Shown: positions 7,202-15,826 of the stretch, piece by piece
Layout of the letters: the number at the start of each line of letters is the position of its first letter
How positions within the stretch are numbered: the stretch's first letter is position 1
Source: Nostocoides sp. Soil756
GTDB taxonomy: Bacteria > Actinomycetota > Actinomycetes > Actinomycetales > Dermatophilaceae
NCBI RefSeq assembly: GCF_001428065.1
Contig: NZ_LMSE01000006.1
Span: forward strand, 437 to 64,436
DNA: 64,000 nt
Reading direction: 5' to 3'
Notes under the pieces: generated by a model
What the model saw: the letters and a program-made list of their open reading frames with translations, nothing else
The model's database searches: none
What the model was told of the DNA's origin: nothing
Position numbers and translations under genes: made by a program

Positions 7202-8374
7202 ATGGTCGACGGGCGTGGGGTCGAGGACGTGGTCGTCGTGGGGGCGGGTCCTGGGGGCCTGGCCGTGGCCGGCGCCCTGCGGATGCGCGGCGCCGACCCG
7301 TTGGTGCTCGACGCCGGCGCCGGTGTGGGTGAGCGCTGGCGCACCCACTACGAGCGGCTCCACCTGCACACCCCCCGTGGCTGGTCGCACCTCCCCGGGT
7401 ACCGCATCCCCCGGCGGTTCGGCCGGTGGGTGGCCCGTGACGACGTGGTCCGCTACCTCGAGGAGTACACCGCCCATCACCGGCTGCGGCTGCGCACCCA
7501 CACCGCCGTCGACCGCATCGACCCCGGCTCCGGCTCGGGCGACGCTCGATGGCACGTGCACCTGGCCGACGGCACGACGGTCGCCGCGCGTGACGTGGTG
7601 GTCGCCACCGGCTACAACCACACCCCGGTGACGCCCGCCTGGCCCGGTCGCGACGGCTTCACCGGCGAGATGCTGCACGCCCGCGGCTACCGCAACGGCC
7701 GGCCCTGGGCCGGGCGCGACGTCCTCGTCGTCGGCACCGGCAACACCGGCACCGAGATCGCCACCGACCTCGCCGAGCACGGGGCGACCCGGGTCTGGCT
7801 CTCGGTGCGCACCCCACCGCACATCCTGGCCCGCGACCGGATGGGGCTGCCGGCCCAGGCGACCGGCATCGCGGTGCGCCGCCTGCCGCCCCGGCTCGTC
7901 GACCGGGTCTCGGGGGTGCTGGCCCGGGTCCAGGAACCCGACCTGACGGAGTTCGGGATGCCGCGGGCCGCGCCCGACCTCTACAGCCGCACCCTCGAGG
8001 GCCGGGTCCCCGTGCAGGACGTCGGCATCGTCGGGGCCATCCGGGCGCGGCGGGTCGAGCCGGTGGCCGCGCTCGAGGCCTTCGACGGCGACGAGGTCGT
8101 CCTGGCCGACGGCACCCGGCTGCGCCCGGCCCTGGTGGTCACGGCCACCGGCTACCGGGCCGGCCTCGAGCCGCTGGTGGGCCACCTCGGCGTCCTGGGC
8201 GAGCGGGGGCTGCCGACCGTGCGCGGCTCGGCCCCCCCCGAAGCCCGCCCCGGCCTGTGGTTCACCGGGTTCACGAACCCGATCTCGGGGATGCTGCGCG
8301 AGCTGCGGATCGACGCCGGGCGCATCGCCGCCGGGATCAGCCCGTCGCGGGGAGGCGCTCGACCTCGAGGGTGA
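7202..8374 (+). CDS. FAD/NAD(P)-dependent flavin monooxygenase-like protein
   Basis: 390 aa. The FAD-binding motif GAGPGG is at 14-19 and the NAD(P) motif GTGNTG at 178-183. The paired ATGY motifs (near 136 and again near 315) are typical of flavin-containing monooxygenases and plant YUCCA-like enzymes. These use NADPH and O2 to hydroxylate or oxygenate small nucleophiles or carbonyls. The Baeyer-Villiger fingerprint FxGxxxHxxxW is not seen. The substrate is unknown. Its last 38 bp overlap the convergent reductase gene. Confidence 0.82.
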   Translation: MVDGRGVEDVVVVGAGPGGLAVAGALRMRGADPLVLDAGAGVGERWRTHYERLHLHTPRGWSHLPGYRIPRRFGRWVARDDVVRYLEEYTAHHRLRLRTHTAVDRIDPGSGSGDARWHVHLADGTTVAARDVVVATGYNHTPVTPAWPGRDGFTGEMLHARGYRNGRPWAGRDVLVVGTGNTGTEIATDLAEHGATRVWLSVRTPPHILARDRMGLPAQATGIAVRRLPPRLVDRVSGVLARVQEPDLTEFGMPRAAPDLYSRTLEGRVPVQDVGIVGAIRARRVEPVAALEAFDGDEVVLADGTRLRPALVVTATGYRAGLEPLVGHLGVLGERGLPTVRGSAPPEARPGLWFTGFTNPISGMLRELRIDAGRIAAGISPSRGGARPRG

Positions 8375-9617
8375 AGCCGTGGGCGCGCAGCCGGTGCACC
8401 AGCGGCATCCCGAGGGCCGTGGCCGGCGTCAGGACGCCGGCGACGTCGGGCAGGCCGGCGTCGCCCTGGGCCAGGGCCAGCGCCGACTGGCCGAGCATGA
8501 TCGCCGTACCCGAGTACCCGGGGTCGTAGGGAGCGGCGACGGTGGCGCGGTACCGAGCGCCGTTGGTGGCGGACGCCGTGACGACCATCCGGAAGCGCCC
8601 GGCGCGCATGGCGTCCTCGCTCGGGCCCTCGCCCGGCGCGGGCAGGATGCGGTCGAGCACGGCGCGGGTCGGGCGCAGGCCCATCCCGGCGACGCCCGCG
8701 ATCAGGCCCGCGGACACCACCCCGGCGGTCAGCGCGCCCTTGGGCCCGGAGCCGTAGTCGGAGTACTCGGTGTAGCGGAAGCCGCTGCCGTAGCCCAGCA
8801 GTGAGGCCGAGCGCGCGACGATGCGGGTGTTGAAGGCGGCCATCACGAAGGGCCCGGTGAAGTGGCCGTTGTCGGGGTCACGGCGCACCGGGGAGACCGT
8901 GGTGACCCGGCGGACCAGGGCAGCGACGCCACCGCGCCGGGGAGCGGCCACCCGGGCCGGGCGCTGCGGGCGGCCGCCCTCGGCCAGCGCCCACGGGTCA
9001 GCCACGATGCGGCGCGTGGTGGGGTCGGCGCGCATCTCGAGGGCCTGGGTGCGGGCCGAGTCGATGGTGCCCCCGCTGAAGCCGCCCTTCATCGAGCGCA
9101 CCGCGAGGCGCGTCGGCCCCAGCTCGGCGCCGTCGGCGCGAGCGGCGTCGGCGCACAGCAGCACGCCGAGGTCGCTGGGCACCGAGTCGAAGCCGCAGGC
9201 GTGCACCACCGTGGCGCCGCTGAGCAGCGCGCGCTCGTGGTGGGCCGCGACGCTGCGGTGCACGAAGAGCACCTCACCGGTGAGGTCGCAGTAGTGGGTG
9301 CCGGCGGCCGCGCAGGCGGCGACCAGCGCGCGGCCGAGCTTCGCGTACGGGCCGACCGTGGTCACCACGACCCGGGCCCGGGCGGCGAGGTCGGCCGCCG
9401 CGCCGTCGTCGAGGGCGTCGAGGACGATGACCGGCCAGTCGGCGGCGGCCCAGCCCAGCTCGGTGCGCACGGCTTCGAGTCGCTCGCGGGAGCGCCCGGC
9501 CAGGCCGATGCGCATCCCGGCCGGTGCGTGCTCGGCCAGGTGGGCCGCGGTGAGGCGACCCACGAAGCCGGTGGCTCCGAAGAGGACGATGTCGAGCTCG
9601 CGGGGCGCGTCGGTCAT
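8337..9617 (-). CDS. Saccharopine dehydrogenase NADP-binding domain protein (trans-acting enoyl reductase-like)
   Basis: 426 aa. The N-terminus has the Rossmann motif FGATGFVG followed by LAGRS. The middle (HYCDLTGE; HACGFDSVPSDLG) is characteristic of the family containing mycobacterial trans-acting enoyl reductases and saccharopine-dehydrogenase-like oxidoreductases. In mycobacteria, relatives reduce polyketide or lipid intermediates. No polyketide synthase is nearby, so the substrate is open. The start follows a TAGGTT -10 box by 6 nt. The 3' end overlaps the convergent monooxygenase. Confidence 0.8.
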   Translation of the reverse strand: MTDAPRELDIVLFGATGFVGRLTAAHLAEHAPAGMRIGLAGRSRERLEAVRTELGWAAADWPVIVLDALDDGAAADLAARARVVVTTVGPYAKLGRALVAACAAAGTHYCDLTGEVLFVHRSVAAHHERALLSGATVVHACGFDSVPSDLGVLLCADAARADGAELGPTRLAVRSMKGGFSGGTIDSARTQALEMRADPTTRRIVADPWALAEGGRPQRPARVAAPRRGGVAALVRRVTTVSPVRRDPDNGHFTGPFVMAAFNTRIVARSASLLGYGSGFRYTEYSDYGSGPKGALTAGVVSAGLIAGVAGMGLRPTRAVLDRILPAPGEGPSEDAMRAGRFRMVVTASATNGARYRATVAAPYDPGYSGTAIMLGQSALALAQGDAGLPDVAGVLTPATALGMPLVHRLRAHGFTLEVERLPATG

Positions 9618-9623
9618 CGGGCC

Positions 9624-9629
9624 AACCTA
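9624..9629 (-). promoter_or_regulatory. -10 box, leaderless reductase promoter
   Basis: On the minus strand TAGGTT ends 6 nt before the ATG at 9617. It lies in the 34-bp gap after xylB, so the reductase probably has its own promoter. Confidence 0.45.
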
Positions 9630-9651
9630 CTGGCGTCGCGGCTGTCGCGGG

Positions 9652-11064
9652 TCAGGGATGTGCGGCGCGCAGGACCTCGGCGTAGCGGGCCCGTACCTCG
9701 GCGCCGCGCTCGGGCGCGCGCGGGTCGACGGTGGCCTCGACCGCGACGGGCCACATGGGGGGTGCGTCGCCCCCGGCGAGGGCCCAGGCGGCCTGCCGCG
9801 CGGCCCCGACCGCCACGTACTCGCCCGGCTCCGGCACTGCCACCGGCGCCCCGAGGACGTCGGGCGCGACGGCCCGCACGGCCCGCGAGGCGGCCGCGCC
9901 CCCGATGAGCAGCACCCGGTCGACCGGGCAGCCGGCTCGCTCGCGCACGGCGTCGACGGCGCTCGCCAGCCCCAGCAGCATCCCCTCGACCACGGCCCGG
10001 GCCAGGTTCTCGGGGGTGGCGTTGGTGCGGGTCAGACCGTGCAGCGAGGCGGTGGCGTCGGGCAGGTTGGGGGTGCGCTCGCCGTCGAGGAAGGGCAGCA
10101 GGGTCAGACCGCCGGCGCCCGGCTCGGCCGCGAGAGCCAGCTCGTCGAGCCCGGCGAGGTCGACCCCGAGCATGGCCGCGCCGGCGGTGAGCACCCGGGC
10201 GGCGTTGAGGGTGCAGACCAGCGGGAGGAAGCCGCCCTCGGCATCGGCGAAGGACTGCACGAAGCCGCTGGGGTCGGCGGTCGGCCGGTCGTGGCGGGCG
10301 AAGGCGGTCCCGCTGGTGCCGAGGGAGACCACGACGTCGCCGCGGCCCAGCCCGAGCCCGAGGGCGGCGCCCATGTTGTCGCCGGTGCCGGGCGCGAGGG
10401 CCATCCCGTCGCGGGTGCGGCCCACCACCTCGGCCGGGCCGGCGACCCGGGGGAGTGCCAGGTCGCGCCCGGCGGCCAGGCGCAGCAGGTCGGGGCGGTA
10501 CTCGCGGGTGGCGGCGTCGAACCAGCCGGTGCCCGAGGCGTCGCCGGCGTCGGTGGTCCAGCCCTCGAAACCGCCTCGGTCGGCCAGGATGCGGCCGGTC
10601 AGCCAGTCGTGGGGGAGGACGACGCGAGTGGCCCGCTCCATCGAGGCGGGCTCGGCGTCGCGCACCCAGCGCACCTTGGCGGCGGTGATGGCGGCCAGGG
10701 GCACGATGCCCACGGCGTCGGCCCAGGCCTGCGGACCGCCGAGCTCGTCGACCAGGTCGCGGGCGGTGCCGGCCGAGCGGGTGTCGTTCCACAGCAGCGC
10801 CGGGCGCACCACCTCGTCGGCGTCGTCGAGCAGCACCATCCCGTGCTGCTGCCCGCCGACGGCCAGGGCCTGCACGTCATCGAGCAGCCCTCCGGCCGTG
10901 GCCGACTGCCACGCGTCCCACCAGCGGGCGGGGTCGACCTCGGTGGCGTCGGGATGGGTGCCGCGGCCGGTGCGCACGACCTCTCCGGTGGCGGCGTCGC
11001 ACACCACGACCTTGCAGGACTGCGTCGAGGTGTCGACGCCGGCGACGAGGGGGCGGTCGGTCAT
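9652..11064 (-). CDS. xylB: Xylulokinase (FGGY carbohydrate kinase)
   Basis: 470 aa FGGY-family kinase phosphorylating D-xylulose to xylulose 5-phosphate. Seen are the N-terminal phosphate loop GVDTSTQSCK, GQQHGM (xylulose-binding region), DWLTGR, GTGDNMGAALG, SLGTSGT and the C-terminal GGAAAS nucleotide site. Length and motif order match xylulokinases. The start is ATG 11064 with GGAGG ahead; longer upstream frames lack support. It is divergent from a ROK repressor gene and next to a sugar ABC importer, supporting a pentose role. Xylose isomerase is not in the window. Confidence 0.88.
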   Translation of the reverse strand: MTDRPLVAGVDTSTQSCKVVVCDAATGEVVRTGRGTHPDATEVDPARWWDAWQSATAGGLLDDVQALAVGGQQHGMVLLDDADEVVRPALLWNDTRSAGTARDLVDELGGPQAWADAVGIVPLAAITAAKVRWVRDAEPASMERATRVVLPHDWLTGRILADRGGFEGWTTDAGDASGTGWFDAATREYRPDLLRLAAGRDLALPRVAGPAEVVGRTRDGMALAPGTGDNMGAALGLGLGRGDVVVSLGTSGTAFARHDRPTADPSGFVQSFADAEGGFLPLVCTLNAARVLTAGAAMLGVDLAGLDELALAAEPGAGGLTLLPFLDGERTPNLPDATASLHGLTRTNATPENLARAVVEGMLLGLASAVDAVRERAGCPVDRVLLIGGAAASRAVRAVAPDVLGAPVAVPEPGEYVAVGAARQAAWALAGGDAPPMWPVAVEATVDPRAPERGAEVRARYAEVLRAAHP

Positions 11065-11165
11065 CGGTGGTCCTCCGGGCTCAGGGGCGGCACTGCCACC
11101 GCTCATCCTGTCAGGCCGGTCGGACGACGTGGCCGGGGATGCTTCCGCCCCGGCCTCCGCTCCCT

Positions 11166-11171
11166 TATCTT
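11166..11171 (+). promoter_or_regulatory. -10 box, leaderless ROK regulator promoter
   Basis: TATCTT ends 6 nt before GTG 11178. This supports the GTG start over longer upstream reading. Confidence 0.45.
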
Positions 11172-11177
11172 TGGCCC

Positions 11178-12368
11178 GTGAACCCAACGAGCGCGGCGCC
11201 GGGCTCGCAGGCGTCCCTCCGGGAGATGAACCGCCTGCGGGTGCTCGACGCGGTACGCGAGCACGGCGCCCTCACCCAGGTCGAGATCGCGGGTGTCACC
11301 GGGCTGTCGGCCGCCACCGTCTCGAACCTCGTCAAGGAGCTCGACGTCGCCGGGATGGTCGACCTGCGCCCGAGCATCCGCAACGGCCGCCGCGCCACCC
11401 AGGTGTCGGCGGCGACGTCCGAGGGGCTGCTCGGCGCTGCGGTGTTCGGTGACCGCGACGTCCGGGTGGCGGTGGCCACCGGCCCCGGCGACATCGTGAG
11501 CCAGCGCCGGATGCCGCTGCCGGCCGACCACGCCGCCGACGAGGGCCTGTCCCGCGCCGCCCGGCTGGTGCAGGAGCTCGTCGAGGCGACCGGCCACGGG
11601 ATGGCGGGCCTGCGGTCGCTGGTGGTGGGGCTGCCGGCCCCCATCGACACCGTCTCGGGCGAGGTGGGCTCCCAGGGCATCCTTCCCGGGTGGCAGGGCG
11701 TCGCGGTGGCCGCCGCCATGGAGGAGGCCGTGCAGGTGCCGGTCCGCCTCGACAACACCGCCAACCTGGCCGCGTTGGGGGAGGCGAGATACGGTGCGCT
11801 GCAGGGGGTCTCGACGGGCGTCTTTCTCAAAGTGTCCTACGGCGTAGGCGCGGGGCTGATCATCGGGGGCGAGCTGTTCCGGGGGAGCGCGGGCACCGCC
11901 GGTGAGATCGGGCACGTCACGATCGACGAGAACGGGCCCGTCTGCCGCTGCGGCAACCGCGGCTGCCTCGACACCTTCGTGGGTGCGCGCGCCGTGCTGT
12001 CGGCGCTGCGGCCCACCCACGGCACGCTCACCTTCCGCGACGTCATCTCGCGTGCCCTCGAGGGCGACCCGGGATGCCGCCGGGTCCTCGAGGACAGCGG
12101 TCGCCACCTCGGTGTCGCGCTGGCCGGAGTGGTCAACCTGCTGAACCCGGAGGTCATCGCGCTGGGTGGCCAGGTGGGGCGGGTCGGTGAGCTCGTGCTC
12201 GCCCCCATGCGCGAGGCGATCGAGCGCTGCGCCATCCCGAGCGCCGCCGCGTCGGTCGAGGTGCGCGTCGGCGCGCTGGGGCCCGAGGACTCCGACGTCC
12301 TGGGCGCCCTGGCCCTGGCCGACCAGCTGCGCGAGGACGCCGACCGGGCGGCGCTGGCGCTGCAGTGA
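11178..12368 (+). CDS. ROK family transcriptional regulator, XylR-like
   Basis: 396 aa. An N-terminal winged helix-turn-helix (LTQVEIAGVTGLSAATVSN, about residues 34-52) precedes a ROK sugar-kinase-like domain with the zinc motif CRCGNRGCLD. Such proteins are sugar-responsive repressors of neighbouring catabolic genes. GTG 11178 is chosen because an unbroken TATCTT -10 box ends 6 nt upstream and the HTH begins shortly after. It is divergent from xylB and followed by the pentose importer, where a perfect 16-bp palindrome could be its operator. The name xylR is inferred from context only. Confidence 0.82.
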   Translation: MNPTSAAPGSQASLREMNRLRVLDAVREHGALTQVEIAGVTGLSAATVSNLVKELDVAGMVDLRPSIRNGRRATQVSAATSEGLLGAAVFGDRDVRVAVATGPGDIVSQRRMPLPADHAADEGLSRAARLVQELVEATGHGMAGLRSLVVGLPAPIDTVSGEVGSQGILPGWQGVAVAAAMEEAVQVPVRLDNTANLAALGEARYGALQGVSTGVFLKVSYGVGAGLIIGGELFRGSAGTAGEIGHVTIDENGPVCRCGNRGCLDTFVGARAVLSALRPTHGTLTFRDVISRALEGDPGCRRVLEDSGRHLGVALAGVVNLLNPEVIALGGQVGRVGELVLAPMREAIERCAIPSAAASVEVRVGALGPEDSDVLGALALADQLREDADRAALALQ

Positions 12369-12396
12369 CCGTCGTGACCGAATCGTTGCCTCAATT

Positions 12397-12424
12397 CCTT
12401 GTATTCAAGGCTTGACGTCAAGCC
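12397..12424. promoter_or_regulatory. Overlapping palindromes upstream of the sugar importer
   Basis: CCTTG-tatt-CAAGG (12397-12410) runs into the perfect 16-bp palindrome GGCTTGACGTCAAGCC (12409-12424). The latter contains a -35-like TTGACG. The position, between the ROK regulator and the binding-protein gene, is right for a repressor site. Confidence 0.6.
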
Positions 12425-12495
12425 GTGAAGCGAGTTGACTTCCACCCAGCCCGCACCAGAGTGGCTGCGGACGTCATGGCACCCAGGAGAGACAC

Positions 12496-13590
12496 ATGAC
12501 CACTCGGTTCACCCGGATCGCCGGCGCCGTCCTCGCGCTCGGCCTGACCGCGACGGGCCTGGCGGCCTGCGGCAGCGACACCTCCGGCGGAGGGTCGAGC
12601 TCCGGCGCGGCCTCCGGCTCCGGCGGCGGCGCGCAGAAGATCGCCCTGCTCCTGCCCGAGAACAAGACCGCGCGCTACGAGGCGTTCGACAAGCCGATGT
12701 TCGAGGCGGCCGTCAAGGCCGCCTGCGCCGACTGCGAGGTGCTCTACAGCAACGCCGAGCAGGACGCGGCCAAGCAGCAGCAGCAGGCCGAGGCCGCCAT
12801 CACCCAGGGCGCGGACGTGCTCGTCCTCGACGCCGTCGACGGCAAGTCGGCCGCCACCATCGTCAACAACGCCAAGTCGCAGGGCATCCCCGTCGTCGCG
12901 TACGACCGCTTCGTGGCCGGCTCCGACTACTACGTCTCCTTCGACAACGAGAAGGTCGGCCAGCTGCAGGGCAAGGGCCTGGTCGACGCGATGAAGGCCA
13001 ACGGCGACACCAGCGGCGACATCGTGATGATCAACGGCTCGCCCACCGACGCCAACGCCGCCGACTTCAAGAAGGGTGCGCACAGCGTCCTGGACTCCAG
13101 CGGCTACACCATCAAGGCCGAGTACGACACCCCCGACTGGAGCCCCGACAAGGCCCAGGCGTGGATGGAGGGTCAGATCGGCACCCTCAAGGGCAACCTC
13201 GTGGGCGTGTACGCGGCCAACGACGGCACCGCCGGGGGCGCCATCGCGGCGCTCAAGGGTGGCGGCGTCGACCCGCTCCCGCCGGTCACCGGCCAGGACG
13301 CCGAGCTCGCCGCCATCCAGCGGATCATCAAGGGTGACCAGGCCCTGACCATCTACAAGGCCATCAAGCCCGAGGCCGAGGACGCCGCGAAGAACGCGCT
13401 CGCCCTGGCCAAGAAGGAGAAGCCGACCGCGGCGACCGAGAAGGAGGGCGTGCCCGCCACCCTGCTGGAGCCCGTGGTCGTGACCAAGGACAACATCAAG
13501 GACACCATCATCGCCGACGGCTTCTACAAGGCCTCGGACATCTGCACCGCCGAGTACGCCAAGGCGTGCGCCACCCTCGGCATCGGCTGA
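12496..13590 (+). CDS. xylF: Sugar ABC transporter substrate-binding lipoprotein (xylose type)
   Basis: 364 aa. A lipoprotein signal peptide ends at the lipobox LAAC (about residue 25), followed by a Gly/Ser linker, then a periplasmic-binding-protein type 1 fold (Peripla_BP_4: ALLLPENKTARYEAFDKPMF; DVLVLDAVDG; AANDGTAGGAI). Such proteins capture monosaccharides outside the membrane and deliver them to the permease. Xylose is favoured from the adjacent xylulokinase, but a related sugar cannot be excluded. An AGGAGAG ribosome-binding site precedes ATG 12496. A strong hairpin follows the gene, probably raising its expression relative to the ATPase. Confidence 0.85.
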   Translation: MTTRFTRIAGAVLALGLTATGLAACGSDTSGGGSSSGAASGSGGGAQKIALLLPENKTARYEAFDKPMFEAAVKAACADCEVLYSNAEQDAAKQQQQAEAAITQGADVLVLDAVDGKSAATIVNNAKSQGIPVVAYDRFVAGSDYYVSFDNEKVGQLQGKGLVDAMKANGDTSGDIVMINGSPTDANAADFKKGAHSVLDSSGYTIKAEYDTPDWSPDKAQAWMEGQIGTLKGNLVGVYAANDGTAGGAIAALKGGGVDPLPPVTGQDAELAAIQRIIKGDQALTIYKAIKPEAEDAAKNALALAKKEKPTAATEKEGVPATLLEPVVVTKDNIKDTIIADGFYKASDICTAEYAKACATLGIG

Positions 13591-13610
13591 GCCACCGAGC
13601 TCCACCACCC

Positions 13611-13646
13611 CGTCCCCGGGTCGGCCGCGAGGTCGGCCCGGGGACG
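13611..13646 (+). terminator. Intercistronic hairpin between binding protein and ATPase
   Basis: A 10-bp perfect stem (CGTCCCCGGG/CCCGGGGACG) continues inward with mostly paired bases to a GCGA loop, giving about 16 bp. There is no T-tract. In sugar ABC operons such hairpins protect or partly terminate the mRNA so the binding protein is made in excess. Confidence 0.65.
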
Positions 13647-13677
13647 CCCCACCCCCTCACGAAGGAGTGAGCCACCC

Positions 13678-14475
13678 GTGAGCACCACCACGACCCTGGC
13701 GCCCGTGCTGTCGATGACCGGGGTGTCCAAGCGCTTCGGCGCCGTGCAGGCCCTCAAGGACATCGACTTCGACGTGGCCGCGGGGGAGGTGGTGGCCCTG
13801 GTCGGCGACAACGGCGCGGGCAAGTCGACGCTGGTCAAGACGATCGCGGGCGTCTACTCACCGGACGGCGGGACGGTCGTCTTCGACGGTTCCCCGGTCA
13901 CCATCCACTCGCCCTCGGAGGCTCAGGCCCTCGGTATCGCCACCGTCTTCCAGGACCTCGCCCTGTGCGACAACCTCGACGTCGTCGGCAACCTCTTCCT
14001 CGGCAACGAGGTACTGCGCGGACGCGCCCTCGACGAGGTCACCATGGAGCAGGAGTCCTGGCGCCTGCTGCGCGAGCTGAGTGCCAAGATCCCCAGCGTC
14101 CGCATCCCCGTCGCCAGCCTGTCGGGCGGCCAGCGCCAGACGGTGGCCATCGCGCGCTCCCTGCTGGGCGCCCCCAAGGTCGTGATGCTCGACGAGCCGA
14201 CCGCCGCCCTCGGCGTCGCCCAGACCGCCGAGGTGCTCAACCTCGTCGAGCGGCTGCGCGAGAAGGGCCTGGGCGTCATCCTCATCAGCCACAACATGTC
14301 CGACGTGATGGCCGTCGCCGACCGCGTGGCGGTCCTGCGCCTCGGCCGCAACAACGGCGTCTTCCGGGTCGCCGACACCACCAGCCAGGAGATCATCGCG
14401 GCCATCACCGGCGCGACGACCAACGCCGTCACCGCCCGCGCCGCCCGCCGGGCCCCGCAGGAGGAGCAGTCGTGA
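13678..14475 (+). CDS. xylG: Sugar ABC transporter ATP-binding protein
   Basis: 265 aa with a single nucleotide-binding domain: Walker A GDNGAGKST, signature LSGGQRQ, Walker B VVMLDEPTAAL and switch His (ILISHN). Classical XylG/RbsA proteins are about 500 aa with two fused domains. This is the half-size form seen in many actinobacteria and in FrcA, so two copies would pair in the transporter. It is not a truncation: both ends are well formed. GTG 13678 has GAAGGAG upstream. The stop overlaps the permease start as GTGA. Confidence 0.85.
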   Translation: MSTTTTLAPVLSMTGVSKRFGAVQALKDIDFDVAAGEVVALVGDNGAGKSTLVKTIAGVYSPDGGTVVFDGSPVTIHSPSEAQALGIATVFQDLALCDNLDVVGNLFLGNEVLRGRALDEVTMEQESWRLLRELSAKIPSVRIPVASLSGGQRQTVAIARSLLGAPKVVMLDEPTAALGVAQTAEVLNLVERLREKGLGVILISHNMSDVMAVADRVAVLRLGRNNGVFRVADTTSQEIIAAITGATTNAVTARAARRAPQEEQS

Positions 14476-15743
14476 CCACCGCGCACACCCCACCGCCGGC
14501 CGACCCGAACGCGACCGCCGTCCCCGCCGACCTCCAGGACGAGCGCCTCATCGCCAGCCCGGGTGTCGGCGGCTGGGCCGGGGCCACCTGGCAGCGGGTG
14601 AAGTCCGGCGACCTCGGCTCGCTGCCGGTCGTCGTGGGCCTGGTCCTCATCTGGGGCGTCTTCTACGCCCTCAACCCGCTCTTCCTCTCGAGCCGCAACC
14701 TCGTGAACCTCACGGTGCAGATGGTGCCGATCGGCACCATCGCCATCGGGGTCGTCCTGGTGCTCCTGCTGGGCGAGATCGACCTCTCCGTGGGGTCGAT
14801 GTCGGGCCTGGCGGGCGCGATCCTGGCGGTGCTCTTCGTCCACCAGGGCCTCAACGTGTGGGTCGCCATCGTGGCCGCCCTGGCCGCCGGCGTCGTCACC
14901 GGGCTGGTCTACGGGTTGCTGTTCAACCGCTTCGGCGTGCCGAGCTTCGTCATCACCCTGGCGGGGCTGCTGGTGCTGCTCGGGCTGCAGATCCGCACCC
15001 TGGGCAAGGACGGCACCATCAACCTGCCGTTCGAGTCGGGCCTGGTGCAGTTCGCCTCCCAGCAGTTCCTCCCCGACGTGCTCGCCTACGTCCTGGCCGT
15101 CGCGGTGCCGGCCGTCTACCTGCTCTCGCGGCTGCGCACCAACCAGCGCCGTTCGGGTGCCGGCCTGTCGGCGGCGCCGCTGCCGGCGCTCGCCCTGCGG
15201 GCCGGCCTCCTGGCCCTGCTGCTGCTCGTCGCGGCCTACGTGCTGAACCGCGACCGCGGCGTGTCCTACATGGTCGTGCTGTTCATCGCGCTCGTGGTGG
15301 TGATGGACCTGTTCATCCGCCGCACCGCGTGGGGTCGCTCGGTCCTGGCCATCGGCGGCAACGTCGAGGCTGCGCGCCGGGCCGGCATCAACGTCAAGAG
15401 GGTGTACCTGACCGTCTTCATGCTGTGCTCGACCTTCGCGGCCCTCGGCGGCATCCTGGCGGCCGCGCGGCTGGCCTCGGCCAACCAGAGCAGCGGCGGC
15501 GCCGACACCAACCTCAACGCCATCGCGGCGGCGGTCATCGGCGGCACTTCCCTCTTCGGCGGCCGCGGCTCGGCCTACTCGGCGCTGCTCGGCATCGTCG
15601 TCATCTTCTCCATCAGCAACGGGCTGGCGCTGCTCTCGGTGTCGTCCGACGTGCGCTTCGTGGTCACCGGCGCCGTCCTCCTGCTGGCCGTCGTCATCGA
15701 CAGCCTCAGCCGTCGCAGCCGGGCCGCCCACGGGCGCGCCTGA
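14472..15743 (+). CDS. xylH: Sugar ABC transporter permease
   Basis: 423 aa, about ten hydrophobic segments, BPD_transp_2 family (RbsC/XylH). Typical segments are GEIDLSVGSM, RFGVPSFVITLAGLLVLLG, AIGGNVEAARRAGINV and IGGTSLFGGRGS. It has about 50 extra cytoplasmic residues at the N-terminus and an inserted loop near 215-250. It forms the membrane channel for the importer. GTG 14472 overlaps the ATPase stop (GTGA). A long hairpin terminator follows. Confidence 0.85.
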   Translation: MTTAHTPPPADPNATAVPADLQDERLIASPGVGGWAGATWQRVKSGDLGSLPVVVGLVLIWGVFYALNPLFLSSRNLVNLTVQMVPIGTIAIGVVLVLLLGEIDLSVGSMSGLAGAILAVLFVHQGLNVWVAIVAALAAGVVTGLVYGLLFNRFGVPSFVITLAGLLVLLGLQIRTLGKDGTINLPFESGLVQFASQQFLPDVLAYVLAVAVPAVYLLSRLRTNQRRSGAGLSAAPLPALALRAGLLALLLLVAAYVLNRDRGVSYMVVLFIALVVVMDLFIRRTAWGRSVLAIGGNVEAARRAGINVKRVYLTVFMLCSTFAALGGILAAARLASANQSSGGADTNLNAIAAAVIGGTSLFGGRGSAYSALLGIVVIFSISNGLALLSVSSDVRFVVTGAVLLLAVVIDSLSRRSRAAHGRA

Positions 15744-15758
15744 GCCACACCCGGCCTC

Positions 15759-15795
15759 GACGCGGCCCGGCCTCCCTCGGGGGCCGGGCCGCGTC
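15759..15795 (+). terminator. Strong hairpin terminator after xylH
   Basis: A perfect 14-bp GC stem (GACGCGGCCCGGCC/GGCCGGGCCGCGTC) with a 9-nt loop begins 15 bp after the xylH stop. There is no U-tract, as usual for high-GC actinobacteria. Confidence 0.75.
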
Positions 15796-15813
15796 GGCCG
15801 TCCGCGGCCCGCG

Positions 15814-15819
15814 TAGCAT
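15814..15819 (+). promoter_or_regulatory. -10 box, leaderless sucrase/ferredoxin-like promoter
   Basis: TAGCAT ends 7 nt before ATG 15827; no Shine-Dalgarno between. Confidence 0.45.
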
Positions 15820-15826
15820 CGCGCCA

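Noticed and set aside
13678-14475. Half-length XylG as a truncated gene
   Set aside because: All ATPase motifs and both ends are intact, and it is coupled to the permease; half-size ATPases are normal in this transporter group.
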